NCBI GenBank assembly: GCA_020846975.1
Contig: JADLCX010000089.1
Coordinates: forward strand, 1-64,000
Length of the DNA: 64,000 nucleotides
Direction: 5' to 3'
Origin: Phycisphaerales bacterium
Lineage (GTDB): Bacteria; Planctomycetota; Phycisphaerae; Phycisphaerales; UBA1924
Of the stretch, positions 8,482-16,175 are shown in pieces (positions within the stretch are counted from its first letter, which is position 1; every line of letters starts with the position of its first letter). Under the pieces are notes generated by a model. That model was given only the letters and a program-made list of their open reading frames with translations. It was not told the DNA's origin and searched no databases. Made by a program: the position numbers and the translations under genes.

Positions 8482-9126
8482 ATGGAAACATCGCTCACGC
8501 AGCAGATCTGGTCATTCGGCGACAAGGTTGTCCATACCGCTAAGCCCGAATGGGGCGCGGGGGTGGTCACGGCCGCGTCCTCCACAACGCACGAAGGCCG
8601 ACCCTGCCAGTCGCTCACCATCCGCTTCGACCGCGCCGGCATCAAGACCATTTCCACCGCCTTTGCCAAGCTGGTTTCGGCCTCCTCGCTCCCCACGTTT
8701 GCCGCCGCATCCGCGTCAGAGCCGGCTGACGCCGAGCCCGCCCCAAGCCCCCTCGATTCCGACAACCCGCTCGTGGCCAAGGACCCGCGAGAGGTCATGA
8801 GCCGACTCCCCGACGCCGCGACCGATCCCTTCGGCACGCCCGAGGGACGCCTCCTCGCCACCCTCGCCCTCTACCGATTCACGCCGACCGGCGCATCCCT
8901 CCTTGACTGGGCCGCCGCGCAGTCCGGTCTCGCCGACCCTATGTCCCGTTTCAATCGCCACGAGCTCGAGCGCTTCTTCGAGTCCTTCGTCATCGCGCGC
9001 GACAACCACCTCAAGAAACTCGCGACCGAAATGAAGCGCACCAACCCTACAGCCCTCGCTCGCGCCGTTGCGCAGGCTCCAGCCTCCGCGCAGCAGGCGC
9101 TGCGACGCATCGACGCGATGCGTTGA
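8482..9126 (+). CDS. DUF3553 domain-containing protein
   Basis: About 214 residues from ATG 8482. The N-terminal 50 residues carry the DUF3553 pattern: FGDKVVHTAKPEWGAGVV followed by SLTIRFDRAGIKTI, reminiscent of small SH3-like domains in CarD-type and UvrD-associated proteins. A low-complexity Ala/Pro/Ser linker follows (about residues 70-95), then a helical domain with SLLDWAAAQSGLADPMSRFNRHELERFF. The frame is open upstream to 8299 but that part is not protein-like. Role unknown; a nucleic-acid-related role is only inferred from the domain. Confidence 0.7.
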   Translation: METSLTQQIWSFGDKVVHTAKPEWGAGVVTAASSTTHEGRPCQSLTIRFDRAGIKTISTAFAKLVSASSLPTFAAASASEPADAEPAPSPLDSDNPLVAKDPREVMSRLPDAATDPFGTPEGRLLATLALYRFTPTGASLLDWAAAQSGLADPMSRFNRHELERFFESFVIARDNHLKKLATEMKRTNPTALARAVAQAPASAQQALRRIDAMR

Positions 9127-9477
9127 GCCGCGGCAACACGCGGCGTGCCCGGCACCGCCCGCGCACGGCCCCGCGGCCAGCCATTCCCCCACCCGCCCAA
9201 TAAGAAGCCCCCCGGCCCGCCCCCAACGCCCCCGGTTCCGACGTTTGGGGTCTTATCGCACCCCGACAGCCCGCATCCTTGACGTGCCAGGCCACCGGGA
9301 ACGCCGGTTGTTTCTCGTTCCTTGTTGTTCCCCTGCTCCCGGGCCGCCCCGGATGCCGGGGTGTGTGCGTCCCCTCGCCGGGGCGGTTGATCCCAGACCA
9401 CCGGTCCTCCACAGGCCGGTTTTCGCTGGCACCAGCCTCATCCGGTGAGACAATCCAAAGAACGGAGATGTGTTGCC
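9127..9477. other. Gene-free region, no feature seen
   Basis: 350 bp rich in C runs. I see no ORF with family marks, no RNA gene and no strong hairpin. It presumably contains the promoter of the coiled-coil gene at 9478. Confidence 0.4.
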
Positions 9478-9816
9478 ATGAACGAGCAGGACTTGCAGGC
9501 CCGACTCAGCGACCTCATGCAGCAGCTCGGCGGCCTGCCCTCGCCAGCGCGCGAACACTTGCAGCAACTCGCCGCCGAGACCCAAGACCGGCACAAGCGC
9601 ATGAAGAAGACCGTCGCCGAGCTCCAGGACTCGCTCGACTACCTCCGCCTCAGCATCAAGTACCTCGTCTTTGACCTCGAAGCCACGCGCCGCGAGAACC
9701 AGTACCTCCGCAAGCTCCTCGATTCCCGCGCCGGCGGCGGCGATCGCGGTCGCCACGACCGCGGCCACGCCGACGACACCGCCGAAGACTCCGGCCCCGA
9801 GCACGGACGCGACTGA
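9478..9816 (+). CDS. Small coiled-coil protein, function unknown
   Basis: 112 residues from ATG 9478, which has GGAGATG upstream at 9464-9470; the earlier start at 9445 is weaker. Residues about 1-80 are predicted mostly helical with regular hydrophobic spacing (LQARLSDLMQQL, YLRLSIKYLVFDLEATRRENQYLRKLL). The C-terminus is a Gly/Arg/Asp/His-rich tail (residues about 84-112). I believe similar short conserved proteins occur across Phycisphaerae, but I cannot name a family. A strong hairpin follows the stop. Confidence 0.65.
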   Translation: MNEQDLQARLSDLMQQLGGLPSPAREHLQQLAAETQDRHKRMKKTVAELQDSLDYLRLSIKYLVFDLEATRRENQYLRKLLDSRAGGGDRGRHDRGHADDTAEDSGPEHGRD

Positions 9817-9839
9817 ACACATCCTCGAATCCGACTCAA

Positions 9840-9873
9840 AGCACGACCAGCCGCTGCGGCTGGTCGTGCTTTC
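9840..9873 (+). terminator. Strong hairpin terminator
   Basis: Perfect 15-bp inverted repeat (AGCACGACCAGCCGC and its complement) around a single T, beginning 24 bp after the stop at 9816 and followed by TTTC. It reads as a terminator for the coiled-coil gene. Confidence 0.75.
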
Positions 9874-10053
9874 GCGCGCTCGTTGAGCAGTCACCTCGCC
9901 TCGATCCTCGGCACCCCCCACCCCGGGGGATGATCCGCCACCGAAGACTGCCGCACGCCCTACCCCGATCGTGGGATTGACTCCACCGCGATCTGTGAGA
10001 ACCTAGGGCAAGGACCGCCCCGCGCAGGCGGTGTCACCCCAAGGAGCCCCACA

Positions 10054-12765
10054 ATGGCCAGTCTCCCACTCGGCAGCATTCGCCCCGCGTGCTTCGCGAT
10101 CTTCTCGCTCGTCTTCGCCGCCGCCGCGGCCTTCGCGGGCGATCGGCCCGACATCTACAGCTTTACCGCCGCGCAGCGCGCCGACCTCTTCACCCAGATG
10201 TCCAACTACATCACCAAGACCGCGATCGAGGGTCACCTGTGTCCTCCCGCCGACAAGCACGGCTCCTCTCGCTTCGTCGTCTGGCACCGCGACTACATCA
10301 AGGGCATGGAGGACTACCTGATCTCGCAGAACCGGCCGCAGTTCGTGCCGCTGCCCAAGTGGGTACCGAGCACGGCCATCCCGGCCGAGTTTCTGGTCGG
10401 AGGCGGGGTCGACCCCAACTGCGCCGCGGTCGCGGCGTGCGGCGGCAATCCCGCCAACTGCGACCCGCTGGTCGATTCAACGCCCAACGTCGCGCTGCCG
10501 GCCAGCCTCTCGACAAACCTGTGCAGCCAGACGCCGTTCACCAGTTTCAGGGCGACGCTGGAGAACAGCTACCACAACGGCGTGCACGGCGCCATCGGCG
10601 GTGTCATGGGCTGGTACGAGAGCCCGGGCGCGCCCATCTTCTGGCTCTGGCACGCGCACGTGGACGACATCTGGTTCGACTGGCAGTGCGTGTGCGGGCT
10701 GGATGAGGGCGCCGCGTTCGACACCTACACCGCCGCCGAGAGGATCACCAACCTCGACGCCGGCATCGCCGATGCCTGGATGCGCGACTCCGACGCCGAT
10801 GTCGCAAACGAACCCAACAATGAGACCGGCTCGGTCCTCTGGCAGAGCAAGGACATCTGGGTGCGCAACAGCGCGGCGACACCCGTCGGCTCGACGCGCT
10901 ACCTCAACGAGCACCAGCACCAGAACCCCGAATACGCCGCCCTCCCCGCCAACCGCCCGTACATCTACGTCAAGGTCCGGAACCGCGGCTGCACCACCGT
11001 CAGCGGACAACTCCATGTCTACTGGGCCAACGCTTCCGTCGGGCTCACATGGCCAACCAACTTCACCGAGGTCTCGACCTCGCCCGTCACGCTGACCAGC
11101 ATCTCCGCCGGGCGGGAGCATGTCGCGCAGTTCCACTGGCTCGACATCCCCGTGCCCGGCGGCTCGGCCGGCAACCACTTCTGCCTGCTGGCCCGATTCG
11201 AGGCCACGCCGAACTCGGCCGACCCGATCACCGGCGAGGCCGTCAACGTGAGCGTTGGCCAGAACGTCAAGAACAGCAACCAGATCGCCTGGAAGAACGT
11301 AACCGTGGTGGACAACATCACCAACAACTTCGCCGTCTTCGTGCGGAACATCAGCACGCTCGGAAACCTGCTCAGCCTGCGGTTCTCCGTGCCCGCCGCG
11401 CAGGCCGACGACTCGATCTTCCGCCACGCCAACATCTCCATCGACCTGGGCTCGGTCCTCTTCGGGCGCTGGCGTCAGAACGGGAGCATGGGCAACGCCA
11501 TCGAGATCGGTCCCGCCGCCAACACGCTGCTCATCCTCGGCCCGGACGCCTCCATCGACGGCCTCCCGGTCGCGTTCAACGAGCAGTTCCTGGTGAACAT
11601 GCGCTTCGGCGAGGGCCAGGTCCCCGCGCCCTGCTCAGATGACGACACCACGTTTGACCTCATCGTCACGGCCACGCAGGGCCAGAACGTCCTCGGCGGG
11701 AACAACTACCATTACATCCCGCGATCGATCCGCCCCAGCCCGCCCGTCGCGTACGCGGCCCCGGGGCCGCGCGTCGCGTGCGCGGTCGGCCAGGGCGTCC
11801 TGCTCCAGGCCGTGGCCTCCCCGCCCCCCGGCGCGACCATCGTCTCTTACCAGTGGTTCCGCGATGGCCTCCCCATCTCCGGCGCTACGCAACCCTCGTT
11901 CCTCGCCAACACCTCAGGCGAGTACAGCGCTCGCGTCGCCTACAGCAACGGCTGCGACGCCATGTCCGATGTGGTCGAGGTCTACATCGGCACGCCCCCG
12001 GTCAACGACAACCCGTGCAACTCCACGCCGCTGCTCCTCGGGATCCCCGCCGACTTCGACAACTTCTGCGCCACCGCGCAGCCCGGCGAGGTCTCGCCGG
12101 GAGCGGGAACCGGCCCGCTCGACGGGTGCAACTCGACCAACGGCTGGTGCGCCGACGAGACCGCCATCCAGAACTCCGTCTGGTACCACTTCGTGCCCCC
12201 CAGCACCGGCATGTACTCGATCCACCTCGGAACCCACACCGGCCACGATCACATGAACGGCCAGCTCGCGGTCTATCGCGTGGGCGTGTGCACCGACTAC
12301 GGCTCGTTCGCCGAGGTCGGCGCGAACGACGACGCCCAGCTCCACGGGCTCTGGGGCGCTGACCCGGAACTCGAGCTCAACCTGCTCGCCGGGACGCGCT
12401 ACTACATCCAGTTTGACGGCTACCAGGGCGATCGGGGGCAGGGAACCATCGTCGTTGAGCCGGGCCCAACCACCGGCGCGTGCTGCTGCGGATCACACTG
12501 CGGCATCACCACCCCCACCGCATGCACCGGCCCCAACCGCTCCTTCGCGGGCCTGGGCACCGTCTGCACCCCCTTCTCCACCACCTCCCCCTGCTGCCGC
12601 GGCGACTACAACAAGTCCGGAGCACCCCCCACCGTCCAGGACATCTTCGACTTCCTCTTCGGTTACTTCTCCGGCGACCCTTGCGCCGACACCAACGACA
12701 GCGGCGGCGCCAACTCCGTCCAGGACCTCTTCGACTTCCTCGCCGCCTACTTCAGCGGTTGCTAG
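10054..12765 (+). CDS. Secreted tyrosinase-family protein, GC-type dockerin-anchored
   Basis: 903 residues with a signal peptide (CFAIFSLVFAAAAAFAG). The first third is a type-3 copper domain: CuA histidines in GHLCPPADKHG and VVWHRDYIKGMEDYL (near residues 61-77), CuB histidines in NSYHNGVHGAIGG (near 174 and 177) and LWHAHVDDIWFDW (near 200-202). Next are beta-rich segments, an Ig-like part (YQWFRDGLPISGATQPSF), a PPC-like part with CNSTPLLLG and SVWYHFVPPSTG, one GACC-type Cys repeat, and two dockerin-like motifs at the end, VQDIFDFLFGYFSG and VQDLFDFLAAYFSGC. Such proteins oxidise phenols or diphenols; the substrate is unknown. AAGGAG sits 8 bp before the ATG. Preceded by a terminator, so it is a single-gene unit. 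Confidence 0.85.
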   Translation: MASLPLGSIRPACFAIFSLVFAAAAAFAGDRPDIYSFTAAQRADLFTQMSNYITKTAIEGHLCPPADKHGSSRFVVWHRDYIKGMEDYLISQNRPQFVPLPKWVPSTAIPAEFLVGGGVDPNCAAVAACGGNPANCDPLVDSTPNVALPASLSTNLCSQTPFTSFRATLENSYHNGVHGAIGGVMGWYESPGAPIFWLWHAHVDDIWFDWQCVCGLDEGAAFDTYTAAERITNLDAGIADAWMRDSDADVANEPNNETGSVLWQSKDIWVRNSAATPVGSTRYLNEHQHQNPEYAALPANRPYIYVKVRNRGCTTVSGQLHVYWANASVGLTWPTNFTEVSTSPVTLTSISAGREHVAQFHWLDIPVPGGSAGNHFCLLARFEATPNSADPITGEAVNVSVGQNVKNSNQIAWKNVTVVDNITNNFAVFVRNISTLGNLLSLRFSVPAAQADDSIFRHANISIDLGSVLFGRWRQNGSMGNAIEIGPAANTLLILGPDASIDGLPVAFNEQFLVNMRFGEGQVPAPCSDDDTTFDLIVTATQGQNVLGGNNYHYIPRSIRPSPPVAYAAPGPRVACAVGQGVLLQAVASPPPGATIVSYQWFRDGLPISGATQPSFLANTSGEYSARVAYSNGCDAMSDVVEVYIGTPPVNDNPCNSTPLLLGIPADFDNFCATAQPGEVSPGAGTGPLDGCNSTNGWCADETAIQNSVWYHFVPPSTGMYSIHLGTHTGHDHMNGQLAVYRVGVCTDYGSFAEVGANDDAQLHGLWGADPELELNLLAGTRYYIQFDGYQGDRGQGTIVVEPGPTTGACCCGSHCGITTPTACTGPNRSFAGLGTVCTPFSTTSPCCRGDYNKSGAPPTVQDIFDFLFGYFSGDPCADTNDSGGANSVQDLFDFLAAYFSGC

Positions 12766-12831
12766 CGGCATCGGCATCTCTGCCGACGCACGACTCCCCC
12801 GCCTCGGGGTACCCCGCGTCTCCGACGCGGG
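12765..12831. repeat. Dispersed palindromic repeat (copy A) plus adjacent hairpin
   Basis: Immediately after the tyrosinase stop, GGCATCGGCATCTCTGCCGA contains the hairpin TCGGCA-TCTC-TGCCGA (12771-12786). A second hairpin, CCCGCGTC-TCC-GACGCGGG, is at 12813-12831. Sequence nearly identical to the first is found after citrate synthase (55407) and after xerC (42487, inverted), so this is a repeat family and may also end transcripts. Confidence 0.6.
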
Positions 12832-12961
12832 CGCCTTCGATGCCCCTCCTCCCTCCCACCCTTCACCCCGACATCCCGCCTCTCCACACGGACACCCCCC
12901 CACCTCATCACCCCGACATCCTCAGTTGACCCCCTCCGCTCGCCCGCTACTCTCTTCCCGC

Positions 12962-13090
12962 TTCCAGTTGGGGAGTAGCCACCCGCCACCTGTCCGGCGG
13001 GCCGCGGAATCGTCAAGACGGGGCCACACCCCCGGTTCCGTGGAGCGCATCGGCTGTTTCACGCCGCGCGAGCGCAAGACCAACGTCCAA
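12962..13090 (+). promoter_or_regulatory. yybP-ykoY (manganese) riboswitch
   Basis: The conserved 5' block GGGGAGTAGCC is at 12970-12980 and the conserved 3' block GCAAGACC at 13074-13081. GTTGG (12967-12971) pairs with CCAAC (13080-13084) to close the outer helix. The middle contains TCGTCAAGACGG, resembling the conserved UCRUCAACA segment. A 14-bp palindrome CCCGAGCGCTCGGG follows at 13091-13104 and may be the expression platform. The class senses Mn(II), and its best-known targets include ykoY/alx, TerC-family genes like the one starting at 13161. Confidence 0.85.
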
Positions 13091-13160
13091 CCCGAGCGCT
13101 CGGGCCCCGCTCTCGTGATGCGGCCGCCCCGACCGCCCGAATCGGAAGGACTGGTCTCCC

Positions 13161-14282
13161 ATGGTCTGGCTCTGGATCGGCTTCATCGCGTTTGTGCTGG
13201 TCATGCTCGCGCTCGACTTGGGCGTGTTCAACCGCAAGGCGCACGTCGTCTCCGGCAAAGAGGCCATGCGCTGGGTGCTCTTCTTCGTCACCCTCGCCCT
13301 GCTCTTCAACGTCGCGGTCTACTTCATCTACGCCCACGACTGGCTCGGCATCGGCTCCCGCTACCGCGAGGTCGTCGCCTCCAACACGCTCGTCCAGGTC
13401 GATTCCGCCCCTCACGCCGTCGAGCCCAAGACCTACTCCGACCATCGCCTCGGCCTCCGCGCCGCCGGCGAGTTTTTCGCCGGCTGGCTCACCGAGTACT
13501 CCCTCTCGGTGGACAACATCTTTGTCATCTCGCTGCTGTTCACCTTCTTCGCCGTCCCCGCCAAGCACCAGCACCGCGTGCTCTTCTGGGGGATCCTCGG
13601 CGCGCTGGTCATGCGCGGCCTGATGATCGGCCTCGGAAGCGAGATCGTCCGCCGGTGGGAGTGGGTGCTTCTGTTCTTCGGCGCGTTCCTGCTGCTCCAG
13701 GGCGTGAAGCTGCTCAAACCCTCCGACGAGCAGTTCGACCCTGAGAAGAGCCGCATCATCCGCTGGATCCGACGGGTCATTCCCGTCACCACCGCCTACC
13801 ACGAGCAGAAGTTCTTCGTGCGGATCGACGGCCGCCGCTTCGCAACCCCGCTCTTCCTGGTCCTGATCATCGTCGAGTTCACGGATGTCATCTTCGCCGT
13901 GGATTCCATCCCGGCCATCTTCGGCATCACCCGCGATCCCTTCCTGATCTTCACCTCCAACGTCTTCGCGATCATGGGCCTGCGCTCGCTCTACTTCGCG
14001 CTCGCCAGCCTCGTCGGCAAGTTCCACCACCTGCACTTCAGCCTCGCGGTCATCCTCGCCGGCGTCGGTGTCAAGATGCTCGTCGAGAACGCCCACCACG
14101 CCCGCAAGCTCAGCCGGTGGGTCGGCGAGGGCGCGGTCTCGTGGCTGCCCGACCACTCCATCCACGTCCCCACCGCCCTCAGCCTCGGCGTGATCGTGGG
14201 CTCGCTCGCTCTCGGGGTCATCGCCTCGCTGGTCTTTGCCGCGGAGCACCCCGAGCCCGCGCCCCGCGCCGACAATCACTGA
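13161..14282 (+). CDS. TerC/Alx-family integral membrane protein
   Basis: 373 residues, with 8-9 hydrophobic segments. The N-terminus LWIGFIAFVLVMLALDL and the block LTEYSLSVDNIFVISLLF carry the acidic residues conserved in TerC/Alx proteins. A second acid-bearing helix, IIVEFTDVIFAVDSIPAIF, is near residue 235, and MGLRSLYFALASLV follows. Such proteins export Mn(II), or supply it to exported proteins (Alx, MeeF, MeeY). The riboswitch 70 bp upstream supports metal-responsive control. Another TerC-type gene follows 84 bp downstream. Confidence 0.9.
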   Translation: MVWLWIGFIAFVLVMLALDLGVFNRKAHVVSGKEAMRWVLFFVTLALLFNVAVYFIYAHDWLGIGSRYREVVASNTLVQVDSAPHAVEPKTYSDHRLGLRAAGEFFAGWLTEYSLSVDNIFVISLLFTFFAVPAKHQHRVLFWGILGALVMRGLMIGLGSEIVRRWEWVLLFFGAFLLLQGVKLLKPSDEQFDPEKSRIIRWIRRVIPVTTAYHEQKFFVRIDGRRFATPLFLVLIIVEFTDVIFAVDSIPAIFGITRDPFLIFTSNVFAIMGLRSLYFALASLVGKFHHLHFSLAVILAGVGVKMLVENAHHARKLSRWVGEGAVSWLPDHSIHVPTALSLGVIVGSLALGVIASLVFAAEHPEPAPRADNH

Positions 14283-14366
14283 TATCCGCACGCTCCGGCT
14301 CCCAACCACTCTCCCGCCGCCGGCTCCATCCGCGCCCGCCTCACCCTACTCTCCGGCCGAACGACG

Positions 14367-15884
14367 ATGATCTGGCTCTGGATGGCTTTCCTGGTCCTCG
14401 TGGGCGTGCTGGTCGTGGTGGACCTCGGCCTCATCACGCGCCGGCCCCGCAGCGTCACCACCGTCGAGGCCCTTCTCTCGTTCAGCCTCTGGGTGCTCTC
14501 CGCACTCGGGTTCAGCCTGCTCGTCTGGTACGTCTACGAGAAGAACTGGCTCAACCTCGAAGAAGCTCTGGCCGGAGCGATCGGGCCACGGCCCAACGAC
14601 CTCGACGGCGACCACGCCTGGGTTCAGTGGGTCACCGCCTACGTCGTCGAACTCGCGCTCAGCCTCGACAACATCGCCATCGCCGCCCTGCTGCTCCGCC
14701 ACTTCAAGATCCCCTCCAACCTCGTCGCACGCACGCTCTTCTGGAACACGATCATCTCCCTGGTCGTGCGGCTGGGCATGATCCTCGGAGGCGCCTGGCT
14801 GCTCGGTCAGTACGAGTGGATCAAGTGGGTCCTGTGCGGCGTGCTCGTGGTCGCCATGCTCCGGACGCTGCTGGGTCCCGACGAGCACACCGACCTGGAC
14901 CGCAAGCTCCTGGTCCGCGCCGTCCGGCGCATGTTCCGCATCAGCGATCAGGGCTACAGCCTGCGCCTGTTCGCGGTCGAAGACGGCCGGCTCAGCCTCA
15001 CGCCGCTCGCCGTCGTCGCGCTGGTCTCGTGCATCGCCGACCTCACCTTCGCGGTCGATTCCGTGCCCGCGCTGTTCAGCGTGACCCGCGACCCCCTGCT
15101 GGCGTTCACCGCGAGCACCTTCGCGCTGCTGGCCCTCCGCTCGCTCTATTTCGCGCTGGCCGGCGTGCTCGGCCGGTTCCGCTATCTGCGCCTCTCGGTC
15201 ATGTTCGTCATGCTCGCCATCGCGGGCAAGATGTTCCTGGTCAGCCGCGATGCCGCGTACTACGGCGCCGCGCCGACCCTCGTCACGCTCGCGATCGTCG
15301 CGGGCGTGGTCGCGCTGGGCATCGGCGCCTCGGCCCTGCGCTACCGCCTGCGCCCACACGAACTCCAGCGGCCGCCGGCACAACGCCCCAGCCCGCTCGA
15401 GGACCTCACCGACGCGGTGGATATCTCGCGCCGCAACTTCCGCAAGGCCGTGATCCTCATCATCGGCTCGTGCATCGCGCTGGTCGGCATCGCGGTCGTC
15501 GGGCCGCTGCCGGGGCCGGGGGGCATCCCGATCGTGCTTCTGGGCCTGACCATCCTCGCGACCGAGTTCATTTGGGCCCGGCGGCTGCTGAACCGCATGA
15601 AGGAACAGACCCGCGCGATCGCCCAGAGGGCCGACTCGGTCGCCGCGCGCACCTCGCCCTGGCTCGTGCCGCCCGCGGTGGTCGCGTTCGGCCTGTGCGT
15701 GCTCGCGTTGATGCACTTCTTCCCGAGCCGCAGGCTGCTCATCGCGCTGGTGGCCATCGGGCCCGCGCTCGCTATCGGCTACTGGGCGTTCGGCACGCTG
15801 CGGGCCGCGTGGAAGGCCCGCTCCGCGCGGTCACCACATCCCCGCGTCGATCCGCTGCGGCCCGATCCGCTCAAGCGCGAGTGA
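14367..15884 (+). CDS. TerC-family membrane protein fused to a PGPGW domain
   Basis: 505 residues. Residues 1-330 are a TerC unit with VVELALSLDNIAIAALLL and SCIADLTFAVDSVPALFSV as the two acid-bearing helices and ALRSLYFALAGVLGRFRYL. Residues about 345-440 form a PGPGW-type membrane hairpin: RRNFRKAVILIIGSCIALVG, PLPGPGGIPIVLLGLTILATEF. Two more hydrophobic segments end the protein (LVPPAVVAFGLCVLALMHFF and LLIALVAIGPALAIGYWAF). It probably shares the transcript and the Mn riboswitch of the gene before it. The fusion suggests that PGPGW proteins act with this transporter type; that is inference. The last 14 bp overlap the convergent DUF2934 gene. Confidence 0.85.
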   Translation: MIWLWMAFLVLVGVLVVVDLGLITRRPRSVTTVEALLSFSLWVLSALGFSLLVWYVYEKNWLNLEEALAGAIGPRPNDLDGDHAWVQWVTAYVVELALSLDNIAIAALLLRHFKIPSNLVARTLFWNTIISLVVRLGMILGGAWLLGQYEWIKWVLCGVLVVAMLRTLLGPDEHTDLDRKLLVRAVRRMFRISDQGYSLRLFAVEDGRLSLTPLAVVALVSCIADLTFAVDSVPALFSVTRDPLLAFTASTFALLALRSLYFALAGVLGRFRYLRLSVMFVMLAIAGKMFLVSRDAAYYGAAPTLVTLAIVAGVVALGIGASALRYRLRPHELQRPPAQRPSPLEDLTDAVDISRRNFRKAVILIIGSCIALVGIAVVGPLPGPGGIPIVLLGLTILATEFIWARRLLNRMKEQTRAIAQRADSVAARTSPWLVPPAVVAFGLCVLALMHFFPSRRLLIALVAIGPALAIGYWAFGTLRAAWKARSARSPHPRVDPLRPDPLKRE

Positions 15885-16095
15885 GCTCGCGCTCGGCCTG
15901 CTGCCAGTCGCCGTCAGGAGTGCCCGCCATGCCGCTCGCCGCACGCTTGCAGTACAACTCGTACGCCCGCCACCGGATCTGTTCCTGCGATGGCTTGAGT
16001 TCGATGGCCGACAGCCGCCCAGCAGACCCGTTCGGCTTCGTGGACAACGCCGCGGCGGGCGTCGTTGTGGATACGTTTGATTTCTTCTTGGCCAT
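15871..16095 (-). CDS. Small DUF2934 protein
   Basis: About 74 residues from ATG 16095, with a Lys-rich start (MAKKKSNVSTTTP). The C-terminal half matches DUF2934: EQIRWRAYELYCKRAASG, then DWQQAERELTRA, the IRxRAYELYxxRG...DWxxAExEL pattern. Function of the domain is not known to me. It is divergent from the HerA-like gene with 80 bp between starts. A longer start at 16128 is possible. Confidence 0.7.
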   Translation of the reverse strand: MAKKKSNVSTTTPAAALSTKPNGSAGRLSAIELKPSQEQIRWRAYELYCKRAASGMAGTPDGDWQQAERELTRA

Positions 16096-16175
16096 AGGCC
16101 CGGCTCCCCGGCCCGCTTGAACGGGCACGCCCGAGTGTAGTCACCCCTCCCGTCCACCGCCAACAGTTCTCAGCC

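Noticed and set aside
13059..14309. A 416-codon minus-strand frame opposite the first TerC gene
   Set aside because: Very acidic, Glu/Asp/Gly-rich sequence, a mirror of the real TerC codons; the riboswitch supports the plus strand.
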